Source of the DNA: Malurus cyaneus samueli
Taxonomy: Eukaryota; Chordata; Aves; Passeriformes; Maluridae
Length of the DNA stretch: 64,000 bases
Assembly (NCBI GenBank): GCA_009741485.1
Contig: CM019236.1
Coordinates: forward strand, 44,036,725-44,100,724
Direction: 5' to 3'
Shown here piece by piece: positions 44,630-55,200 of the stretch (position 1 is the stretch's first letter; each line of letters starts with the position of its first letter). A model generated the notes under the pieces. It saw nothing but the letters and a program-made list of their open reading frames with translations, was not told the origin of the DNA and did no database searches. The translations under genes and the position numbers were made by a program.

Positions 44630-45178
44630 GCAGTTGACCGAGGTGATGCTGCTCCTCTGCTCAGCCCTGATGAGTGCTGTGTTCAAATCTGAGCTTCTCA
44701 GTACAAAAGAGACATGGAGCTCCTGGAGTGGGCCAGGAGGTGTGACAAAGATGATTAAGGGACTGGACCACCTCTCTCACGAGGAAAGGCTGAGGGAGCT
44801 GGGCCTGTTCAACCTTGAGAAGAGACAACTGAAATGGGAATCTCAGGAATGTCTATAAATGTCCAATGACTGGTGCCAAGAAGATGGACATAGGCTCTTC
44901 TCTGTGGTGCCAAGCAATGAGAGCCAGCAAACAGAAAAAGAAAGCTGCACCTGAGTATGAGAAAGAACTTCTTTACTGTGGGTAATCACAAACAGGAACT
45001 GTGCCCCGGGAGGTTGTTGGGTCTCCCTCAGTGAGGATGCTCAAGAGCCACCTGGATGCAATCCTTTGCCATATGCTCTAGAATAATCCTGCTTGAACAG
45101 CGAGGATGGACTAAACGAACCACTATGATTCCTTCCAACCTTAGCCATTTTGTGATTCTGTGACCTTGTGAAATAAAG
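44630..45178 (+). mobile_element. CR1 LINE 3' fragment
   Basis: GAGGAAAGGCTGAGGGAGCTGGGCCTGTTCAACCTTGAGAAGAG is a hallmark CR1 segment. It is followed by CGGGAGGTTGTTGGGTCTCC and the end ATGATTCCTTCCAACCTTAGCCATTTTGTGATTCTGTGA. Stops and indels show a dead copy. Confidence 0.9.
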
Positions 45179-45180
45179 AA

Positions 45181-46400
45181 GACTTGTGGAAGTAAAGGCC
45201 AGTCAGTCTCATCTCTGTCCCATGTGAAATCCCCATGGAAGCTATGCTAAGGCATATGAAAAATGAGAAGGTGGCTGGTGACAGCCAATGTGGCTTTATT
45301 AAGGGCAAATCATGCCTGACAAATGTGGTGGCCTTCTACAATGGGGTTATAGAGGTGACAGGAAAGGGAAGAACTGACATCATCCAGCCGGACTTATGCA
45401 AAGAATTTACACCCAATGGCTTGGTTGGAAGGGACATTAAAGACTGACTGTTCCAACCCCTCTGCCATGGGCAGGGACATCTTTCACTAGAACAGATTGC
45501 TCAAAGCCTCATCCAGCCTGATCTCAAACACTTCAGAGATGGGGCTTCCACAACTTCTCTGGCCAGCCTGTGTCACTGCCTCACCACCTTTATATAAATA
45601 ATTTCTTCCTAATAGCTAACCTGAACCTACCCCTCTTCCAGCTTAAGGCCAATTCCTCTTGACCTGTCAATACATGCCCTTGCCAAAAGTCTCCATCTTT
45701 CTTGTAGGCTCCCTTCAGGCACCAGAGGCCGTCTTCTCTTTTCCAGGCTGAACCATCCCAGTTTTCTCAGCCCTTCCTCTTAGGAGAGGTGCTCCATCTT
45801 GCTAATCATCTTGGTGGCCTTTCTTTGAACTTGCTCCAATAGGTCCATGTCCTTCCTGCCCTGGGCCCCCCAAGCTGGGTGCAGTGTTCCAGGTGGGGTC
45901 TCAGTAGAGCAGAGCAGAGGGGCACAATCCCCTCCCTCCCCTGCTGCCCACGCTGCTTTGGATGCAGCCCAGGATACAACTGGGAGTTGAGTGCACATGG
46001 CCTGATTATGTCAAGTTTCTCATCCACCACAGCTGTCCCCATCCAGGAGCAGCACCTTGCATTTAGTCTTGTTAAACCTCAGGAGATTCCTATGGGGCGC
46101 ACTTCTCCAGCCCGTCCAAGTCCTTCTTGATGACTTCCTGTCCTTCAGATGTGTCTACCACATCATTCAATTTGGTGTTGTCTGCAAATTTGCTGAGAAT
46201 TCACACAGTCCCTTCATGTGTGTTACTAATGAAGATTTTTAATAATACTGGTCCCAGTATGGACCCCTGAGGGATGCCACTTGTGGCTGGTGTTCATCAG
46301 GACTTTGAGCCATTGAACGCTACCTTTTGGATGGTCAATGGCTCAGAGTCCCGGTGGACATTCACAACAACTTCTGATAATGTACTTGTACGTATTGAAG
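45181..46400 (+). mobile_element. Older CR1 LINE fragment interrupted by a second CR1
   Basis: The left part (45181-45415) encodes a degraded piece of the CR1 reverse transcriptase: GDSQCGFIKGKSCLTNVVAF, then TDIIQPDLCKEF. The same strand resumes at about 46325 with VNGSESRW, which in CR1 lies a few dozen codons downstream of DLCKAF. The gap is filled by a minus-strand CR1 (45420-46324). Confidence 0.7.
45420..46324 (-). mobile_element. CR1 LINE fragment, minus strand, nested in an older copy
   Basis: Starting at its 3' end the plus-strand text reads GGTTGGAAGGGACATTAAAGAC..TTCCAACCCCTCTGCCATGGGCAGGGACATC, the usual reverse complement of a CR1 tail. It continues through CAGCCTGATCTCAAACACTTC, AGGCTGAACC.TCCCAG, CCAGGTGGGGTCTC and GGACCCCTGAGGGATGCCACT. 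About 0.9 kb, 5'-truncated, non-functional. Confidence 0.9.
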
Positions 46401-47869
46401 AAGGATGTATTTGTGTGAGAACCCTTTGTGATCATGTATTTGCAGATAACATCACTGGAGATGCAAGTAGGGACTCGAATACTTGCGCTTGTGTTTTTGT
46501 TAGAATTGTGTCCTTAATTATCCAGGTCCTGTCACATGTTACAGTTGTTACAATTATTTACAACTGTTAAAACAGACCATGAAAATGGATAAAAGACTCT
46601 GATCACAATACAGACGAAATACATAGTGTCTTGGAATAGGTGAAGGATGGAGAGCATCAGTGGTGGGACACCCTTTTCAGATGGTCACCCACTGCTATGG
46701 AAATTTTCAGCAAACGGTTTCACCCTGTTGTTCTTTTAATATTGACTCTGTTTTACATTAGTAATAGCTAAGTAAGTAAAAACATGGGTGATGATCCATC
46801 TCATATAAATAAGGTCTGGGTAGATGAAAATGAAATTTGTGCAGTAGATATTATGAATTGCCCTGTAAGGATACCACGAAAAATTGAATATGTACAGGTG
46901 TGATTGGAGTCACTGAGTTGAAGGTGTGACTGGAGCCATGGTGCAGATAATGCAGGAATGAGGCCTAATGCCATGAGATATGCTGGGAGAGATGCAGTGA
47001 AGGGATTATGTGGGTGTGATGGCCAGCTGCTTGCTCAGCTTTCATTCCCCTTTCCCCCTCTGGGGATGGAGTTGAGAATTGAAGGCACAAATGGTGAAAA
47101 TTGGATTGAGACAAGAGTGATGCTAGTTTTGCTAGAAACTGCAATGAGACAAGAAAAAACAGTAACAGCAACAATATTAAAATCAAAAGTTTATAAAGAA
47201 GGTAATTTGCATGTGAAAATGCTCACCATGGACCCATGACAATGAGTAATGTCTGAGAAGTTCCCCACATCACCACACTTTTTGTTCCACCAGAAACAGA
47301 TTCCTCACTGGATTTCTCACTTCCTCCTGGAAGTGAGAGAGTCTCTTTTCCCCATTGCTGGCAGTGCTGCAAGGTGGTATCAAATAGCACAATTTTTTGG
47401 CCATGCCCCCTGCTGCTGATCTGGGCTGGAACCAGGAAACTTGTTTTTGTAAACCACACTATTGGTTCATCTGGATTTGTGAAAGTTCTGATTGAGCTCG
47501 ACCAGACTTACAGCGTTGAATTTATGAACTGCGCTATTTGGGAATCTGGGATTGCTAATGTGGCAGGATTTCTGGTGTAACCCACACTGTCTCTGCACCT
47601 GGGATCCTACTGAACATGACCAGACTTACAGTGACAAATTGCTTATCTTCAGAATTGAAGCCAAACTGCACACAACCCCTCTGATCTCTCAGGACCAGCT
47701 GGAATGCCAGGGCATTTATCTTCTGCCGCATTTTTATATTCTTAACAGAACACTCAAAAGGATTGACTTTCCTTTGAATGTATTTTTTTTTCCTTTTACA
47801 TTCAAGGTTGGAGTTGGGTATACTCTACCAAGGAATATATGTTGAATGAGAATATTGTATAAGATACAA
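46401..47869. other. Intergenic DNA of unknown nature
   Basis: No gene recognised. A short imperfect repeat (GGTGTGATTGGAGTCACTGAGTT and GGTGTGACTGGAGCCATGG) lies at about 46897-46942. The interval 47250-47720 has a composition and phrase structure (two similar CCAGACTTACAG blocks at about 47503 and 47621) that might derive from an old transposable element, but I cannot name one. Confidence 0.35.
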
Positions 47870-48175
47870 TCACAAAATTAGTAAGGTTGGAAGGAACCAC
47901 TGGAGGATACCTAGTCCAATCTCTCTGCTCAAGCAGGGTCCCCTACAATACATTACTCAGAATTGTGTCCATATGGTTCAGGAATGTCTCCTGAGGAGGA
48001 GACTCCACAGTCTGGACTCTGCACAACCTGTTCAATCACCTCCACAATAAATAAGTTCTTGCTCATGTTCAAGGGAAACTTCCTGTGCACCAGTTTCTGC
48101 CCATTTTTTCTTGTCAATCCACTGAGAGAAGCCTGTCTCCATCCTCTTGACACCTTCCCTTCAGATAATTTCTAG
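47870..48175 (-). mobile_element. CR1 LINE 3' fragment, minus strand
   Basis: Plus-strand text TCACAAAATTAGTAAGGTTGGAAGGAACCACTGGAGG.TACCTAGTCCAATC..CTGCTCAAGCAGGGTC is the reverse complement of a CR1 tail. It continues with CTCCACAGTCTGG..CTGTTC and GTGCACCAGTTTCTGCCC. Confidence 0.9.
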
Positions 48176-49082
48176 AAATGACAAAATGATTTAGAGAAGC
48201 TGAGCTCAACGTGATGTATATAGCAGCAATGTAGAGCTGCTCAACAAGATGAAGGTTTTTAAGACCAGACACATCTGTTGTTATTCCTAGGTAGGTTTTT
48301 GACAGTACTGTATTAAGATGCTCTGGTGTGTTGTTGCCCTGTGTTCTGAAACAAGCCAAAGGGAAACAGTGCTTCTAAATATGCAGTATGTCTTTGCTTA
48401 GTCTGGATACTTGAGTCTAGCTGCTTCCTACTAGGGTCTCTCCATCCAGACAAAAAGTATGAGAAAAGGGTTTTGTTTTTTTTTTTTTTTTTTAATGAAT
48501 TGTAAATTCCTGACCATAAACAAGTTGAAAATTTATTGAGCTAGGCTATAGCTTTCAGTCTCAGAATTCAAGGTAATTTGCATGAACCCATTGTCTTCAC
48601 CCCTGTTTCTACAGTGTGCTATCTTGTTGCTCAACAGCCCCTGGCTTTGCCATACTATTGTGGAAGAAGAGCATAGTGTTCACCACCTGGAGCTGTTGTG
48701 AACATTTGTTCTACATACAGAGAGACACATTTCTGCACTGTTCACTACTGCAGCTGAGCACAAAGTATGGATATCGTGCCTAGTTGGAAACATTATCTGC
48801 CCCTACAAATTAAAATAAAGTCTGTGTTCTGTATTACTATCTTGAAATGCTCTTTAGAGCACTTACAACAATGAGAAGCATGGAGGCTTAGGGAAGTATG
48901 CAAAAACACTGAACTCGGGTTTAGCTGCATTCACATTTCACATAACTGATGCACTTCTGCACAGTGTAGGAGGTTACCCACACTAAAGTCATAGGAAAGA
49001 AGTCTCTGTAGCAGTGCATCATAAAAGCCACACAGATCAGTTTTACCTATTGGACCTCTGGGGAACAAGCAGGGAGGAGCAA

Positions 49083-49101
49083 TGACATCACCTATTTGCA
49101 T
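49083..49101 (+). promoter_or_regulatory. CRE-like and octamer motifs upstream of the MAT paralogue
   Basis: TGACATCA (one base from the CRE TGACGTCA) at 49083-49090 and an exact octamer ATTTGCAT at 49094-49101 lie about 100-120 bases upstream of the start codon. Both are short and may be chance; no TATA box or CpG island is evident here, unlike the other promoters in the window. Confidence 0.25.
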
Positions 49102-49202
49102 AAAGACATTAACCTTTCCACTTCACCTTCTGCATGTGCTCCTTCTGTAGTCCTGTTGTATTGGTTCTTTCTTGCTTGCAGGCCTGCTAAAGATACAAAA
49201 AC

Positions 49203-52200
49203 ATGTCAAAGAAAGAAAAACGGTTTCTTTTTACTTCAGAATCTGTTGCTGAAGGACATTCTGGTAAGTAAAAATGTTGATTGTATCTTATCTTTCATTG
49301 ATACTCACATGGAAAAATGCTAACTGATGAAAGTTCAGTCACATCTCCTCCCAAAGAGAAAAGGAAAAATAAATTAATAATTTTTAATAGACTTTGCGTT
49401 AGTGTCTTTGTTTGCTTGGCTAGGATTTGTCTTATTTGTTTAGCAGTATAATGTGTCTAGACAACTTTAAACTTTTGCTTGAGTAAAGCATGGGTAGGTC
49501 TACAGGTAGATGTGGAGCTGTCATGTGTACTAGAATTGTAATTTCATTTTTTATTCTGTAATGAAAAAACCAGTACTTTGTGCGCACATATATTGTAGAT
49601 GATCTTTGAACTTTGATTCTCTGAAATATTTGGAATATTAAACATTAATTTGCATCAGAGCTAATTCCAGATACTGCTATAAATCTGCATATGTGTATTT
49701 GTCACGTTGTTTTTGCGACACAAATTTCCAACAAGTGTAGGATGTACAAAACCATTGTATTTTCCAGGTCTTGAACTACAAGACAACACTTCAGCTCTAA
49801 TTGCTCAGCTATTTTTCATACAGCTTTGTTTACACAAATATTTATCTAGTGGTACTGGGGGAAGTTTGAACTTCCAATGCACATGGTAATGACTCAAATT
49901 TACAGTGAAGGTAGTAACTTGAAATGGAGCATTTTAATGTTAAGTGAGCCCACTGCAGCATGCCTCACCATTTCTTGAACAACCACTTGTTTATGTAAAA
50001 CGGTATGCTGCGAGTAATGTTGCACACAGGCAATAAAACTTGTCAGATGTTAAAGGTTATGCCATTCCTGCTTGGAGCCTTGGACCTTTTGGTGTGTATC
50101 AGTATCTCAATCTTCAGAATTTAGTTTACCTCAGGTATCAAACTAGCCAGGTGATGTGGCATTTCTGATTTTATGCTTGCACCGATGGCTTCTGGGTCTG
50201 AGTTTATGACTGCTTGTTGTTTCTGCCTTTCATCTTACGTCCTTGTGTCTTCAATCAAAGGTCATTTTTTATCAGTGAAGGTGAAATGTAACTTGCAGAA
50301 CAGATCAGGATTCTTAATCTTTGAGTAGTTGTGCTTGCAAAAATTTCAAGCAGATAATGCTTAAGCTGGGAAATAATTCAAAATAACACAAATATCTGAA
50401 AGCAGGTTTTACACTTTTTTTAATGGATGTTTGAGTCTTTTTGTTTCTTTTTATTTTTTACTCAGGCAGCTATTAGATTGTGATTGTGCGTTTTTGTAAA
50501 ATTGATTAAGATAGTTTCAGTTAAATGTTTAGCTTTTAGCTTGTTTGGTGGAAAATCGTCTAGATAATAGGAATTTGTAAAATTAATGAAAACAACTTCT
50601 GAGTTCATTTGTTGATGGTTTTATGCCAGTGTGACAGTTACAATTCCTGTCCATTTAAATAAGAAAATCTTATGAAGACATTGAGATCACTGTTCGCTCT
50701 ATTTCAATAAAAGGTACATATCAAATTTAGCACTTGTGCTTTGCTTTTGGTTATAGTTTGTATTTGAGTGTGGTGGTGTTGATGGCACAATGGTTCATCT
50801 ATTCAAAGCTACATGCTAGCATTTCTCACTTTTCTTTGCTTTTAGATTGTAACAAAAGATTAATTACTGTTCTCATACTGAAATTCAATTTGTACTTAAA
50901 TTCTGCATTGAAATACAGATCTTTTGATGTACAGAATAATTCTACTCTTGCCTTATAATTTCATTCTTATATTTGTGTACTTCCAGAACAGATTATGTGT
51001 AAAAGTAAATAGGTAGTTTAAGGTGGACATTCAGTTATGCTTCTTCATTAATTTTCTCCATGGGCCCTCAAAAGATGTTATTTTTAATTGGTGATTACGT
51101 GTACAATTTCATAGACTATTAAAAACTATATGGGCACCTGGCTCACTATACAGATGATCTTGTAGACCCAGCAGTGTATCTGTGTGGCTGAACATATTTT
51201 GGATGGCTCTCTTTTGTGATGATGGTGGGTGAAACTTAATTAATATATTTTTTGTTGGTTCTGCAGATATGCTACCTCTCAAACGTGTTGTTTTGAAGTA
51301 TTAACATGGATTGCTTTCATCTGGTTTAGTTATCCTGATGAGATAATCCCAATTCTTCCCCTGAAATGTTCATTAACTTTGAATAAATGCATTTGTCATG
51401 CTCAGGTCTTAGGTGAACAAGAGGTCAAAGGGGCTAAAGATGGTATAAGTAAAACCTTTTTTCCAGTGCTTTTTTCCCAAAACAGAAAGACCAACACTTC
51501 AGAAGTATAACTGTAAAAACTTGTGAGGGGCCAATGCAGGACCCTGAGAGAATGTTTCAGAAGCTTTCCTGAGCCTGAATGAGCCAGATAGCAGTGTGTG
51601 ATTGCAGGAGAGGACTTCAATATAGTGTAAGGACATGTCCCTTTTGTAAGGACAGCAATGCCTCTTTCAGAAGTGCAGACAGTTGTAAGATGTGGATCAA
51701 AATAGATAATCCACACAGAAAATGCAATACAAAGTTTAAAATAAAAGAGGAGAAGAATGCAAAACTGTTACAGAAAGGTCTTAGCTTAAACACTTCTTCC
51801 AAAATTACTACGTGAGTATTCTATTATGCTGAAATTATCTTGATTATTTCAGATGCCTTTACAAGCATTTTTCATTGCCCCCTTACTACGGAGGTTGCTG
51901 GCCTGTGCAGGTGATAGTAAAATGTCAGAACTGACTTGAAGGGGGGAGTGAAAACAGGGTAAGACATACCTTTCAGGATATAAGTTGATAAAATTGCCTC
52001 TTGGCAGATGCCCTAAAACCAAAAGTCTTTTGCCCACTGGAAATTATATTTTATTAAGAAATCCAGATTTTTTAATCACAAAAAAGAAATGTCTGTCTTA
52101 TTTTTGTCTTTTAGATAAGTTATGTGATCAGATAAGTGATGCTGTTCTAGATGCTCATCTCAGTATTGATCCAGATGCCAAGGTTGCCTGTGGTAAGTAC

Positions 52201-55200
52201 AATACAGATGAAAAACCAGATTAATGAAACATGTAATCATGTTTTCTGTTGCCCAAAATTCCTCTAATAGCTGGCTGCCAGTCGAGACTATCATAGTCAG
52301 TAAAGAGGTCAACTATGGCACTCTGATTCAGAAGAGGAGGAAAAGCATGAAAAAAGCTGTAAAAAAGAAACAGAATAAAGAAAATACATAGTACTCCAGA
52401 GCAAATTTAAAATGATGAAATGCAAGAAGTATACCAAGAGAAGCTAGTGGGAAAACTGGGAGTGTCAGAGTGGATAATAATGAGAAATCTAAGAAAATCA
52501 GGGAAAAAGAGAAGTATGGGAGGATGTATATCAAAATTCCTGTCTTCACAGAGTAATTAGGGCCATGCCCTTTGTTCACAGGAAGATGAGTTCATTTGAA
52601 TATCATTCTGATCCAAGTGCCTTGCTTTTTTGTGTAATTATCCATTAGGACTATGCATGGATGTTGTCAATAGCAATGTCACCAACAGAGGCTATGGACA
52701 TGTTATCAAATTGGAATGAGCTGGGTTGCTACAGAAAAATGGACACAGAAAGGGAATGTACCTAAAGAGCTTTCCAAATGCAATAATTTTATTTCTAGAA
52801 CAAGCCACCAAGGCCATAGTTACAGCACAGAGGACTAGATGCATCTTATAAACACAATGTTCTAATATTTTTCTTCTGAAATATCTCATGTGATCCTTGA
52901 CGCACAGATGTGAGCAGTGAATTGTGAGGGGAGGGTTTAGGATATGTGTTAGACTTGATGAAGCATGTATTTCAATACTGCATGCAGTTATGCTTCCAAA
53001 ACTACTGAAAAGTTGAAGATGGTAACAGAGGAAAAATGCCAAGGGTAGAGTGTGTTAAGAGATGTGAGAAATACCAAGAGTTTGTCTTACCAAGGTAGAA
53101 TTCTGAGGTGTGACATGATCACAAAGACCTAGTGGACCATATTGTAGTACATTTTTTTTGTTTTGTGATTGTCTGCTATATATGTTCTATGTAAAACAGA
53201 AAAGTCTGGAGACTAGATGGGCTCTTGGAACAAACAACAGAATAAACTGTTAAATGTTTCTACACAAAATTTCTAATGAAATTGCATAGCTTCTTGCTCC
53301 AGGATCTTGTAGAAACTTAAAGTTTTTGTGGTTGCCAAGGGCAACCCGGTGAATTATTGTAATAAAAATATATCAAAGACTGGTTAATACCATCTGTTAA
53401 TAAATTGTGTTCCTTTGGCTTCAGGAAAACACTGAACTGAATTTCTTGTATTCAGAGCAACATATTTGGTCTGAGCCCTACATATTTGGTCTGCTCTTAC
53501 AGACATTTGCTTCTAGCCAATGTGAAGTAAGATAATTGTCTGTGATGGGCCCCCACTGCAGGCATTTAAATGCTCATATCGGCTGAAGAGTGGTTGCACA
53601 AAGACCCTTATGTGTGATAAAGCTTTACACTGAATTTTCCTAATGATCAATCCTTTGTTCATAGAACCATCTTCAGTGTCTCTCTGTATAACTGTAAAAT
53701 ACTGTAAATAAAATTCTGACATTTTACTGACATATTTTCTCCAGAGTGTGTGGCAAAAACTGGAATGATTTTGCTTTGTGAGGATTCAACAATCCCAGGC
53801 AAGTAGATTATTCAACAAATTGTTGAGAGAACACTCGTTAAGGGATATAGAGATATTGATGGACTCTTCCAAGTTGAGTGCGTGGGGCCCAATAATAATC
53901 AATAATATTGAAGTTGTTTTCAAGCTCAGTATGGGCCTTCATTAAGAACTGGATTCGAATGAAGATAGTGCACGTGTTCATAGTCTTCTGAAGAATAAAA
54001 GGAAGTGTGTATCTAGGCCTGGAGAGAGATCTCCACAGCTGTTTGTTAAGATATGTATTTTCATGCCTGTATTGAAAGAGCTATTTTAAGATTGCATACT
54101 TGTAAACGACTTGTTCTTGAAAAGAGCAATATTCTTTTCTTCTCTGATGCAGAAAAGTGAGTGTTTGGACAAATGTTAGAAGGTGTACAATCTGTGCATC
54201 TATAGGTTTGTACAATGAGAACTTTAACAGTGGTGTTCCTTGTCCTTGTGGTGCATAAGCCTGTGACACTGGAATTTCATATCAGCCGTGGTGCTGACCA
54301 CAAGATGAGGGAGCAGGCTGTTCCCGAGGGAACTGTCTTCAGTGGGAGACCCGTAGAGAGAGAGAGGCCCTGCACCCGAGATTAAAAACCTGGCCTTGAA
54401 AGGCTGAACTGACATAGCCCGGGGGGAAGAGGTACCCCCCCTCCTGCTTGGAGCAAGTGGATGCCTAGAAGAAACTGTGTTCTGCCAGATTTGAGAGAAT
54501 GGCCTTGCTCCCAGAATGAAGGCAGCCTGGCCTTGGAAGGACTGCTTCCCTTCCTGTGGACAAGAAATCCCACGGCATCGGCAGTTTGGCATATTGGCTG
54601 CTCCTGGGAAGATCACCACAGTGATACAGAGCAAAAGGAGGACCCCTCTTGAGTTATTGAAATAGAGCTGTGGTGATGAACTGACCAGAAGGGTCCCACA
54701 CTCCTGCTTCCCCTGCACTGGAAGGCAGGAGGGATGTGGAGGGAGTAAGAGAACGGTGTCTTAATTGTCCATTTTTCTCCTTGTGGCCCCTCCCCCTTAC
54801 TTTGGGTAGTTTTTTTTTCTTTCCTTTCCGTGTGGTACTCTTAACTAGTTTTAGTAACAAATCTATTTTGCAACTTGAGTTTCAGCCTGTTTTGACCATC
54901 ATGGAGTGTGAAATCTCTCTCAATCCCTTATTTTATCTAAAAGCCATAAATCTTTGGTTAATTAGGGTTTTGCTCTCCCCTTCTACCTCTCCTGGGGTGG
55001 CAGGGAGCGTTGTGGTGCCTTGGCATTTGGCCAGGGTTCATACCACGACAACTTTTTTCCTCTAATTCAGTTGAATCCTAGAACATACTACAAGGAAAAC
55101 TGAATACCAGTTTCTGGTAACTCCTCTCTCGGGTTTAGTTCCCAAATTACTTGAACCCTAGTCAAAATAAGCAGTGTCATAATAAACAATATCACAATAA

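Noticed and set aside
54224..54718. A 164-codon minus-strand open frame in the MAT intron
   Set aside because: It lies in a probable LTR, has no recognisable domain, and shows no splice link to the MAT exons.
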